DNA of 5,576 bases from an uncultured Chloroflexaceae bacterium (GTDB taxonomy: Bacteria; Chloroflexota; Chloroflexia; Chloroflexales; Chloroflexaceae), in the NCBI GenBank assembly GCA_937141995.1, contig CAKZQX010000768.1, positions 1 to 5,576 on the forward strand. The letters run 5' to 3'. Numbering within the stretch: position 1 is the first letter of the stretch; each line of letters opens with the position of its first letter. The notes beneath the pieces were generated by a model, which was given only the letters and a program-made list of their open reading frames with translations, ran no database searches and was not told where the DNA came from. Of the stretch, positions 1 to 5,523 are shown piece after piece. The translations under genes were made by a program, and so were the position numbers.

Positions 1-61
1 ACCGGAGTTACGAACTGGGCTTCCGGTTAGCGCGCAGTTGCCTGACCGAGTGGTAGATGGA

Positions 62-145
62 GTAGCAGCTTTTGACTGCACAAACAGGCACGTCGCCGGC
101 ATATCGTTATGCCGGCGCACCGTTTGCGCAGTCAAAAGCTGCTAC
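62..145. repeat. long nested inverted repeat (stem-loop)
   Basis: Two 24-base arms (62-85 and 122-145) are reverse complements with a single mismatch (A at 80 against the G at 128 side). Inside them lies a second perfect 10-bp stem (94-103 with 108-117, GC-rich, tetraloop TCGT). The 8 and 4 bases between the two stems pair only partly, so the whole 84-nt segment can fold into one long hairpin. It begins 31 bases past the stop of the small minus-strand gene at 177-323. Neither side is followed by a T-run, so it does not fit a classical intrinsic terminator. It could be an RNA-stabilising or terminating structure, or a small non-autonomous repeat element. Confidence 0.8.
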
Positions 146-176
146 TGGGCGAACAGATGGACGAGACCGCAGTTTC

Positions 177-323
177 CTAGCGCGACATCTCGGTTGAGTC
201 GTCCATTGGACGGATGGGCATATCTGCGTTGGCGCGGGCTTCGGCGTATTGTTCCAACACCAGGTAGACTCCGGGGGCGGCAGCGATCATGAGCATCAAC
301 AGAAGCCAGAGTAACCAGATCAT
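177..323 (-). CDS. 48-residue single-pass membrane protein, unknown function
   Basis: This short gene runs from an ATG at 321-323 to a TAG at 177-179. A Shine-Dalgarno GGAG (331-334 on the minus strand) lies seven bases before the start. The protein has a Leu/Met/Trp-rich hydrophobic helix at residues 2-22, then a charged tail (EQYAEARANAD) and a Met-containing acidic end with M35, M40 and M46. This suggests one membrane anchor with a short hydrophilic tail. It lies past the SCO operon on the same strand but is separated from it by about 340 bases and a terminator-like hairpin, so it probably has its own promoter, which I could not place firmly. Small single-helix subunits are common in cytochrome oxidase clusters, which would suit the neighbourhood. 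The sequence does not match subunit IIa, CcoQ or CcmD well enough to name it. The coding call rests on the ribosome site, hydrophobicity pattern and codon choice. Confidence 0.62.
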   Translation of the reverse strand: MIWLLWLLLMLMIAAAPGVYLVLEQYAEARANADMPIRPMDDSTEMSR

Positions 324-613
324 TGTTGTTCTCCGTTGGTATAAAGTAGGACGGCGTTGCGCTCACTGCAATAAGTGTGCCAGAAATGTTGCCAGACCAG
401 GAGCTTTTAGATTACGGACCGTTAACACTTACCCACTTGCCTGGAGGGGATCATACGCCCGCAGCTCCGCCGTGGACCGCATTGAGACAGAATAGAGCCC
501 TGTAGTTGATTTGACTGCCGGGTGCAGCCGCCTGACGACTACCCTTAGTATACCAGCTTTTGACCCAAATGAATATACTAAACCAGCAGATAAATCTGGT
601 AATTTGCTGAAAT
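324..613. other. intergenic region without a recognisable gene
   Basis: About 290 bases separate the small membrane protein gene from the terminator-like hairpin of the SCO gene. Reading frames here give no plausible protein: they are short, lack ribosome sites and show no recognisable motif. The part from 540 to 613 is AT-rich and holds an inverted repeat. The bases just before 323 must contain the leader of the small gene. A weak minus-strand promoter is conceivable there (TTGCAG, 17 bases, TACTTT), but both boxes match the consensus at only about half the positions, so it is not annotated separately. Confidence 0.6.
545..581. repeat. 8-bp inverted repeat enclosing a shared 11-mer
   Basis: TTAGTATA (545-552) and TATACTAA (574-581) are perfect reverse complements around a 21-base loop. 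The loop contains CAGCTTTTGAC (554-564). That 11-mer also occurs in the left arm of the long stem-loop (66-76) and, inverted, in its right arm (131-141). The arms are AT-rich, so an RNA hairpin would be weak; a protein-binding site or a remnant of a repeated element is equally possible. Confidence 0.5.
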
Positions 614-656
614 ACCCATCGTGCTACCTTCAAGAGGTTCCGGCAGCACGATGGGT
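614..656 (-). terminator. terminator-like hairpin after the SCO gene
   Basis: A perfect 12-bp stem (ACCCATCGTGCT at 614-625 with its complement at 645-656) encloses a loop that holds a further 4-bp stem (626-629 with 635-638). On the minus strand it starts seven bases after the SCO stop codon, the position expected for the end of the copper operon. The following minus-strand bases are AT-rich (ATTTCAGCAAATTA) but not a clean U-run, so it may be an imperfect intrinsic terminator or a 3'-end stabilising structure. Confidence 0.6.
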
Positions 657-662
657 GTGGTA

Positions 663-1325
663 CTACTGGCGTTGGAGCAACGCGCGCACGTCGGCACTCA
701 TTACTTCCGGCGGTGTGCCAAATGCATAGATCACCGCCAGGCGGCCCTCCTGATCAATGAGATAAGCGGCGGCACTATGATCAACCAGATAATCGGCGCT
801 GGTTCCCTGCACCCGGCTCTTCTGATAGAAGAGCCCATAGTCGAATTGAATCCGGCGCAGCGTTTTCTCATCCCCCTGCAAGCCGATAAAGTCAGTATCG
901 AACGCCCGCATGTAGTTGGCGATCTTCTCCGGCGTGTCCCGCTCCGGATCGACGCTGATGAAGACAAAGGCCACCTTGTCGGCATCCTCCCCCAGGTCGC
1001 GCTTGACCCGCACAAAGTCGGCCAGCGTGGTCGGGCAGACATCCGGGCAGAAGGTGTAACCAAAGTAGAGCAGCACCGGCCGGCCCTGCAGGTCGCTCAG
1101 GCTCAACGGGGTACCGGCAGCACTGGTCATGGTGAAATCGGTCAGTTCACGCGGCGGCTCAATCGGTGTGCCCTCGGCCGGCGATCCGGTTGCTGCCGCA
1201 TCGGTTCCCGCTGAGGTTGTTCCGGTGCAACCCGTCAACAAGGCCACCAGGAGCAGCAACAGTACTGCCGGTAGCAATCGCCTTCCCGGTTGGGTATGTT
1301 TCATCGCGTGTTGCGTTCTATTCAT
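663..1325 (-). CDS. SCO1/SenC family copper chaperone/thiol reductase, lipoprotein
   Basis: SCO proteins act outside the cytoplasmic membrane in assembling the CuA site of cytochrome c oxidase subunit II, as copper carriers and/or as reductants of its cysteines. This 220-residue protein has a lipoprotein signal (hydrophobic residues 17-30, lipobox LTGC with C33), a Ser/Thr/Ala/Gly-rich linker and a thioredoxin-like domain from about residue 60. The metal/redox motif FCPDVCP gives C93 and C97, and the third ligand is H183 in DYLVDHS. The spacing between C97 and H183 is typical of the family. The ATG at 1323-1325 was chosen because a perfect AGGAGG lies five bases upstream; a GTG at 1352 would overlap the preceding gene, and an ATG at 1304 lacks a ribosome site. 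The gene follows the cytochrome c gene by 23 bases and is probably cotranscribed with it and PCuAC. The family assignment is secure; the split between copper delivery and thiol reduction cannot be decided from sequence. Confidence 0.95.
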   Translation of the reverse strand: MNRTQHAMKHTQPGRRLLPAVLLLLLVALLTGCTGTTSAGTDAAATGSPAEGTPIEPPRELTDFTMTSAAGTPLSLSDLQGRPVLLYFGYTFCPDVCPTTLADFVRVKRDLGEDADKVAFVFISVDPERDTPEKIANYMRAFDTDFIGLQGDEKTLRRIQFDYGLFYQKSRVQGTSADYLVDHSAAAYLIDQEGRLAVIYAFGTPPEVMSADVRALLQRQ

Positions 1326-1330
1326 TCTAT

Positions 1331-1336
1331 CCTCCT
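1331..1336 (-). promoter_or_regulatory. Shine-Dalgarno site of the SCO gene
   Basis: The minus strand reads AGGAGG here, five bases before the ATG at 1323-1325. This decides the start in favour of 1325 over the longer GTG start at 1352. Confidence 0.85.
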
Positions 1337-1348
1337 CACCTGGCTGTC

Positions 1349-1798
1349 TCACTCAAGCGTCAACATATAGGCAACCAGGTCGTTAATTTGCGCGTCGGTC
1401 AGTAGCGTATCATAGGTGCGGGCCATAATGCCGGGCTGGTATCCCTCGACGATATAGTCATTCGGGGCCACTATCGACATGCGCAGATATTCCTCGGCAG
1501 ATTGCCCCGGTACGCGTGTTCCGGCGACAGTGGCGATGCCATGCAGGTTGGGCCCGACAATCGGATCGGCTCCCGCTTCAATAACGTGGCAGGTTTCACA
1601 GGGCGGCGCATTTGGCACAAACTGCTGCGTTTGTTGAAATAGTTGCTCGCCAATGATTGGATTACCGACCGTGTTACTGCCGTTTGTGGTTGTGTTCGCC
1701 GGGGAGGAGGCATCCGGTGGGTTGTTGCATGCCGCCGGCAGCACCGGCAGCACTGCCAGAATAACCAGTCCGATCCACCAGCGATTGGCACGTTTCAT
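1349..1798 (-). CDS. class I (mono-haem) cytochrome c lipoprotein
   Basis: This predicted 149-residue electron carrier is anchored to the outer face of the membrane. It has a hydrophobic signal (residues 7-22) with lipobox LPAAC (C24), then an Asn/Thr/Ser/Pro-rich linker to about residue 48, then a small cytochrome c domain. The single haem motif CETCH gives C67, C70 and H71. VGPNLHG (residues 81-87) is the usual post-haem segment, and M125 in QPGIMARTY is the likely sixth ligand. The C-terminal helix LTDAQINDLVAYML is typical of class I cytochromes c. The start at the ATG 1796-1798 is preferred because it gives a compact signal peptide and has GGAGAGGG upstream, although the 11-base spacing is long. 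An ATG at 1825 in the same frame lacks a ribosome site. The gene lies between PCuAC (59-base gap) and SCO (23-base gap). It may feed electrons to a cytochrome c oxidase encoded elsewhere, or supply reductant during CuA assembly. Confidence 0.93.
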   Translation of the reverse strand: MKRANRWWIGLVILAVLPVLPAACNNPPDASSPANTTTNGSNTVGNPIIGEQLFQQTQQFVPNAPPCETCHVIEAGADPIVGPNLHGIATVAGTRVPGQSAEEYLRMSIVAPNDYIVEGYQPGIMARTYDTLLTDAQINDLVAYMLTLE

Positions 1799-1857
1799 TC
1801 TTGTAAATACCCTCTCCAGGTCCATTGATAAAGCATCGGTATTGTATCATAGCCATA

Positions 1858-2448
1858 CTACTGGCCGTCTTCTTGCATTGTATCCATGTTCATGCCGGGA
1901 GCCACCTGGACGGGGGCCGCTACTGTGACTTCCCCGGCATTCGCAAATGTCAGCGTTAGATCAACCGTGTCACCCTCATTCAGGTCGCGCTGAAGACCGA
2001 TCAACATAATGTGGAAGCTGCCCGGTCGGAGTTCCGTTTCACCGTTTGCCGGAACCTCGACCTGTTCAACGGGACGCATGCGCATCACATTCTCTTCCAT
2101 AAGCACCGTGTGCAGTTCAACGACTTCGGCGGCATCGGTGGCGGCACTGACCAGTGCATCGCTAGTATCGCTGCCGTTGACGAGCGTCATGTAGGCGGCA
2201 CTGGTGCTGCCACCGGCATGCTCCATCTCGCCCATATTATCGCTCATCGCGCCTTCGCCTGTGTCCGTGTCCATATCCGCACCCGCAGCCATTGCGCGTA
2301 CCCAGGGTTCACGCACGGTGATACCGGCGGGATCTAAGCCGGTATTACGCTCGGTGGTGGTCTCGGCGGTGTCGCCGCCGCAGGCGGTCAACAGCACCAG
2401 CAAGAGTGTCACAATGAGACTGTATCCTGATGATCGTATGCGTTGCAT
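1858..2448 (-). CDS. PCuAC family periplasmic copper chaperone, lipoprotein
   Basis: PCuAC (formerly DUF461) proteins bind Cu(I) through Met and His and pass it to the CuA site of cytochrome c oxidase, usually together with SCO. This 196-residue copy has a lipoprotein signal (hydrophobic residues 10-20, lipobox LTAC, C23) and a cupredoxin-like domain from about residue 42. The family pattern H-x10-M-x21-H-x-M is exact: H113, M124, H146, M148. After REPWVRAM an insert at residues 53-79 holds M53, M59, M68, M72, M75 and H77 among Asp/Glu/Gly residues. The C-terminus adds M186, M188 and M191. Both could be extra copper sites. The ATG at 2446-2448 is preferred over a GTG at 2460 because GGAG (2453-2456) lies four bases upstream. 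The gene precedes the cytochrome c gene by 59 bases and follows the Cys/His membrane protein gene by 163. Confidence 0.94.
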   Translation of the reverse strand: MQRIRSSGYSLIVTLLLVLLTACGGDTAETTTERNTGLDPAGITVREPWVRAMAAGADMDTDTGEGAMSDNMGEMEHAGGSTSAAYMTLVNGSDTSDALVSAATDAAEVVELHTVLMEENVMRMRPVEQVEVPANGETELRPGSFHIMLIGLQRDLNEGDTVDLTLTFANAGEVTVAAPVQVAPGMNMDTMQEDGQ

Positions 2449-2611
2449 AATTCTCCGCACCTCTTCTTATTCAACATGACATAATGCAGGAAAGATAGCC
2501 GGAGCAGGGGTGTCACCGCGGGCAACCATATGTATGCCATGCTGAAGCAACCGGCGCACAGCGACCAGGGCGCAGTGACAGAGAGCTACCGCCTATCAAC
2601 GTATCGGGCTA

Positions 2612-3019
2612 TCAGATGACAGCGTGGCGAGGTGGAGGTAGCGGTGGTGTGCTGGTGTGCTGCGACAGCAACAGGCGTGGTGCCGTCGGGTGCAGCAGGA
2701 GCAGCAGCAGCAAATGCGGCAGCAGGCGGGTATGCGCAGGTGCCAGTTCAAATATCATCCGCAGCAGCTCGGGTGCCGGCGGCGCAGGCGCATCAGCGGG
2801 ACCGCCGGCATGCCCACAGATCACGAGCGCCTGACCCTCAATCGGAGGTACGGCTGTGCGCTGAAACAGGACCGCCGGGAGATGACAGTGAACGATGCAG
2901 GCCAGCGGATCGAGGAACAGGACCAGCACAACCAGGAGCGCCGGCGCCTGCCGCAGCCATGCTTGAAGCCGCAGCTCCGGCCGGTGCCACGCTGATTCGG
3001 TTCGTCCTGATTGCACCAT
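2612..3019 (-). CDS. small membrane protein with Cys/His cluster, unknown family
   Basis: The 135-residue product is not a family I can name. An N-terminal hydrophobic helix (about residues 24-40) leads directly into CIVHCH, giving C41, H44, C45 and H46. A second pair, C68 and H70, follows in VICGH. Residues 72-83 are Ala/Pro-rich, a Leu-rich stretch at 99-109 (LLPHLLLLLLLH, flanked by H96, H102 and H110) could be a second membrane segment, and the end is Pro-rich. The Cys/His set is well suited to metal binding, and the position at the head of a PCuAC-cytochrome c-SCO operon suggests copper handling; that is inference. The ATG at 3017-3019 has a modest AGGT eight bases upstream and lies about 31 bases after a predicted transcription start. 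GC-rich open frames on the other strand lack any domain signal. A non-coding leader is the main alternative. Confidence 0.6.
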   Translation of the reverse strand: MVQSGRTESAWHRPELRLQAWLRQAPALLVVLVLFLDPLACIVHCHLPAVLFQRTAVPPIEGQALVICGHAGGPADAPAPPAPELLRMIFELAPAHTRLLPHLLLLLLLHPTAPRLLLSQHTSTPPLPPPRHAVI

Positions 3020-3057
3020 AGCGATTACCTGTGAACTTGATCACAAACTTCTCATAT

Positions 3058-3086
3058 ATTCTACTACAATCCGGCGGTCTGGACAA
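3058..3086 (-). promoter_or_regulatory. predicted promoter of the copper operon
   Basis: On the minus strand, TTGTCC (3081-3086; four of six matches to the -35 consensus) and TAGAAT (3058-3063; five of six for -10) are separated by exactly 17 bases. The expected start near 3051 leaves a leader of about 31 bases before the ATG at 3019. It faces away from the hydrolase promoter, so the two units are divergent and could share regulation. Confidence 0.5.
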
Positions 3087-3112
3087 TAGCAGCAGTTGTT
3101 TGGAATAAGGTA

Positions 3113-3121
3113 TGGTATAAT
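3113..3121 (+). promoter_or_regulatory. extended -10 promoter of the hydrolase gene
   Basis: The sequence TGGTATAAT combines a perfect TATAAT (3116-3121) with the TGn extension, which can compensate for the absence of a good -35 box here. Transcription would start near 3128. That rules out the upstream TTG (3096) as the translation start and favours the ATG at 3159. Confidence 0.55.
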
Positions 3122-3158
3122 ATCGGCTGTCTCTCGTTTGGCTTCATTACAGCAGAAT

Positions 3159-4055
3159 ATGTTGTCATTGCAGATGCAACAGGTAATACTCTCCCAAAGC
3201 CCCGTCTATTATCAGCAGGCGGGGGAGGGTCCACCGCTGCTTCTGGTGCATGGATGGGGTGGATCGTCACGCAACTGGCAGCCCACATTTCAGTATCTCG
3301 CTGATACCCGCACGATGTATGCCCCTGATCTCCCCGGCTATGGTGAGTCACCGCCGCTGAATGATGTGCCGGATGCTGTGCGCATGGCGACACTCCTGAT
3401 TGAGTTTGCCGATGCGCTGGGCCTGGAAAGATTTGATATTGTCGGGCACGCCTTCGGTGCGGGTCTGGGGGCGTATATCGCGGCCCACTGGCCTGCCCGT
3501 GTGCGGCGGTTGGTGCTAACCTGTTTCAGCACCTTCCGAAATGAACTGGAACGCCGCATGGTTGAGCAGGCGCACCGCCAGGTCAATATGTGGATGGCGC
3601 TCTGGCAGCCCTGGATGGTGCTCTGGGAACCCTGGATGGCGCTCTGGCAGCCCTGGATGGTGCGCCTGAACAGTCCCAGCAACCGGCCGGTCTATCGTGC
3701 TATGACCTCGCGCTTCTTCTATCAGGTTCCCGCCGATGAGACCTTGCTGCGCGAGGGCTTTGCCGACTTCCTGCGCATGGACCGCCGGACGGCGCTGGAG
3801 AGCGCTATCAGTTCCGGCAGTCCGGTGATTACTGCTGCCCTGGAACGGGTGCAGGCTTCCACGTTGCTCATCGGTGCGCGCCAGGATACCGTGATGCCGC
3901 CCTCCGGTGTGGAAATTGTCGCCCACCTGGTGCCGGATTGCCGCCCGGTCTGGATCGACCAGTGTGGGCATTTACCTATGATTGAGAAGGCTGACGAGTA
4001 TCATCAGATTGTCCGTGCGTTCCTGACCAGTGATTTGACCGATACAGGTGAGTAG
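3159..4055 (+). CDS. alpha/beta-hydrolase-fold protein lacking the nucleophilic serine
   Basis: The 298-residue product has the layout of a soluble alpha/beta hydrolase (MhpC/epoxide-hydrolase-like). The oxyanion segment HGWGG is at 31-35, DLPGYGES at 57-64, the nucleophile elbow at 96-100, a cap region at about 125-215, the acid D243 in GARQD, and the base H271 in CGHLP. The elbow reads GHAFG, so Ala98 (GCC, 3450-3452) replaces the catalytic Ser of GxSxG. If the sequence is right, ordinary esterase chemistry is unlikely. The cap contains W-M-x-L-W-x-P three times and a partial fourth copy (residues 145-168). Length is otherwise normal for the family and the frame is intact. The ATG at 3159 was chosen because it lies about 31 bases after the predicted transcription start; an ATG at 3174 is a close alternative, and neither has a clear Shine-Dalgarno. 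The substrate cannot be inferred. The gene is monocistronic and divergent from the copper operon. Confidence 0.88.
   Translation: MLSLQMQQVILSQSPVYYQQAGEGPPLLLVHGWGGSSRNWQPTFQYLADTRTMYAPDLPGYGESPPLNDVPDAVRMATLLIEFADALGLERFDIVGHAFGAGLGAYIAAHWPARVRRLVLTCFSTFRNELERRMVEQAHRQVNMWMALWQPWMVLWEPWMALWQPWMVRLNSPSNRPVYRAMTSRFFYQVPADETLLREGFADFLRMDRRTALESAISSGSPVITAALERVQASTLLIGARQDTVMPPSGVEIVAHLVPDCRPVWIDQCGHLPMIEKADEYHQIVRAFLTSDLTDTGE
3591..3662 (+). repeat. 21-bp in-frame tandem repeat (3 copies plus a partial)
   Basis: Three 21-base units begin at 3591, 3612 and 3633, each starting TGGATGG and ending CCC, and a 9-base partial copy follows at 3654. Units 1 and 3 are identical; unit 2 differs at four positions. 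They encode WMALWQP, WMVLWEP, WMALWQP and WMV in the hydrolase cap region. The near-identity of the units points to recent duplication, for example by replication slippage. The frame is preserved. Confidence 0.95.
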
Positions 4056-4129
4056 CGCTGCGCCGAACGGGATGTAACAAAATTTCGTGCCAATCGTCTG
4101 GCATAGGTAGAGACCTACAGCAATGCTTT

Positions 4130-4560
4130 GTGTGTCAAAGCGGCCAGGCGCTGCTGCTTGGATCGATTCTGCGGGGAATACTTCAGGTCGTACATGCGGC
4201 ACCGCGAACGACAATTCTCCTGAGTGGTGTGGGAACACTGCTGCAAACGGCGCTCCTGGTGGCCTACTGGCGTGGGTGGGAGTATGCCCGCCACCGCATG
4301 GATGGTGTTGCTGGTCACGCTGCTGATTGCGCTGGGGCTCCGGGAGCCGTTGATTGCCCAGAGCCCTTCCTTCCTGCTCTTTCTGCCGCCGATTCCGACG
4401 CTGGTACTGGTGGGGTCGGTCTGGGTCATCGGCAGCGCGATTGCGATTTTGACCGCGCTCCTGGTGCGGGCCGGGGGCAGGGCGTCTATGCCTCTGTCGA
4501 AGATATCGTGATCTATGTTGTCTGCATGCTGAATAACACCCGGTTCGGGTATGTTAACTC
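4130..4560 (+). pseudogene. decayed multi-pass membrane protein, possibly a sensor N-terminus
   Basis: Hydrophobic coding-like sequence passes through two frames. From about 4130 to 4290, one frame gives a helix-rich segment (ILLSGVGTLLQTALLVAYW, then RGWEYARHR). From about 4284 to 4480 the next frame continues with at least two membrane helices (WMVLLVTLLIALGL; FLLFLPPIPTLVLVGSVWVIG, then AIAILTALLVRAGG) and soon stops at 4509-4511. The first frame then resumes sensibly with GVYASVEDIVIYVV. One extra base near 4275-4295 and one missing base near the G-run 4473-4477 would explain this. The layout resembles the membrane domains before PAS or kinase modules in sensor proteins, but no signalling domain follows, so this is tentative. 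No convincing start codon or ribosome site exists; the GTG at 4130 is only a nominal boundary, and the right end is vague. Sequencing indels are an alternative to true decay. Confidence 0.5.
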
Positions 4561-4623
4561 GCTCTCAACAACGCTGACCGGCTACACCATCACGCACGAT
4601 AAGCAACGCCGGAGCGAAATCGG

Positions 4624-4639
4624 CCGGCCCAATGGCCGG
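4624..4639. other. GC-rich hairpin between convergent genes
   Basis: CCGGCC and GGCCGG form a perfect 6-bp stem around a CAAT loop, 26 bases past the stop of the minus-strand transporter fragment. It could help end transcription, but there is no T-run on either side, so it is not called a terminator. Confidence 0.4.
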
Positions 4640-4665
4640 GAGCAGTGCGCCGCTGATGATGACTG

Positions 4666-5523
4666 CTACTCATCGCCCGGCTGTTTGGATTCGGTCACTT
4701 GTGCCGGACGTTGCGGATCGGGTTCGGGCAACCAGACGGATGCCATCAGCATAATGACCAGGAATACCCCGCCGGCAGCAAGAAAAATCCCGCGTAATCC
4801 GAATACGATTGCCAGGCCGGCCCCCACCAGCGGAGCCACCGCGCGCGCCGCCGAGGTCACGGAGCTGTCCAGTCCGTAGACATTTCCCTCCTCACCCGGT
4901 CGGGTATACTGCACCAGCAGCGCACTTAGGGTCGGAATCATACCGCCGACCGCCGCCCCGGTCACTGCCTGGAGCAGCAGGAGTTGCCAGGCCGCCGTCA
5001 CCAGACTCTGTGGCAGATAACAGAGCACCGCTACCAGCGCGCTGCCAATCAGAATGCGTCGATGACTGAGCCGGTCGCCCATGCGCCCCAGGTAGACCGC
5101 GCCGGCCGTTCCGGTTGCGGAGTAGAGGCCCACAATCAGGCCGGTGGTTGTCGCCACATGCGCGCGCTGGTGCATCAACTGCTCAACAAACAGCGGTGCA
5201 ATCGGCCAGACCATGCTTTGACCAAGCCAGAGCAGAAAGCTCAACCCGAAGGTTAACGCGGTTCCCGGCAGCACCAGGATATGCCGCCATCCCGCGAACA
5301 GGTTCAGGCGGACGCCGGGGGCTCTGTCCGGCGGGGTAAAGCCTTCGCGCACCCCCAGCAGCACCAGCACCCCGGCAATAAAGAGCAGTATGGCGGTGAT
5401 CACAAAGGGCGCGCGGAACCCGAAGCTATCTGCCAGCACCCCGCCGAGAAGTGGCCCGGCGGCAATGCCGCTGCGAAAACCGACCTGCAGCATACCCATG
5501 GCGTACCCCAGGCGTTCGCGGGT
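4666..5523 (-). pseudogene. major facilitator superfamily transporter, 5'-truncated
   Basis: The frame encodes the C-terminal two thirds of an MFS (DHA1-like) carrier. Counted from the Met at 5497-5499, residues 11-24 (GIAAGPLLGGVLAD) form the motif C-like TM5. GRMGDRLSHRR at 138-148 is the loop 8-9 copy of motif A. About eight membrane helices (TM5-12) and a short hydrophilic tail follow. A normal family member has about 400 residues and 12 helices; here the first four or so are missing. Upstream of the Met the frame still reads like MFS (TRERLGYA), then meets TAA at 5524-5526, and the remaining 50 bases resemble MFS in no frame. This suggests a broken gene rather than a native start at 5499, where there is also no good ribosome site. 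Function as an exporter is unlikely in this form; the original substrate cannot be told. It converges on the decayed membrane gene to its left. Confidence 0.82.

Noticed and set aside
1..27. Possible small hairpin or tRNA-like end (ACCGGA at 1-6 with TCCGGT at 22-27)
   Set aside because: It is only a 6-bp stem at the window edge; no tRNA arms or anticodon loop could be laid out.
62..145. Long stem-loop as an intrinsic terminator
   Set aside because: No T-run follows on either strand and the stem is much longer than usual, so it is listed as a repeat.
621..1214. 197-residue open frame on the plus strand
   Set aside because: It lies wholly opposite the SCO gene, which has a full set of family motifs; the plus-strand product has no signal, motif or ribosome site.
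2632..3021. Plus-strand open frames opposite the Cys/His membrane protein (also 2657-2995)
   Set aside because: They are Ala/Arg/Gln-rich low-complexity translations of GC-rich DNA, without hydrophobic pattern, promoter or ribosome site. The minus-strand frame has a helix, Cys/His motif and operon context.
3096..3158. Longer hydrolase start at TTG 3096
   Set aside because: It would place the start upstream of the TATAAT promoter, and the added residues do not resemble a signal peptide or fold element.
3591..3662. Tandem repeat as a CRISPR-like array
   Set aside because: The units are contiguous without spacers and lie in frame inside a protein gene.
3516..3971. 151-residue minus-strand frame with Pro/His-rich repeats
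   Set aside because: It is the complement of the hydrolase gene and its Trp repeat; the plus-strand frame has clear alpha/beta-hydrolase motifs.
4561..4879. Continuation of the plus-strand frame from 4130 to 4879
   Set aside because: Beyond about 4560 the product is polar and low in recognisable structure, and past 4666 it lies opposite the clear MFS coding sequence.
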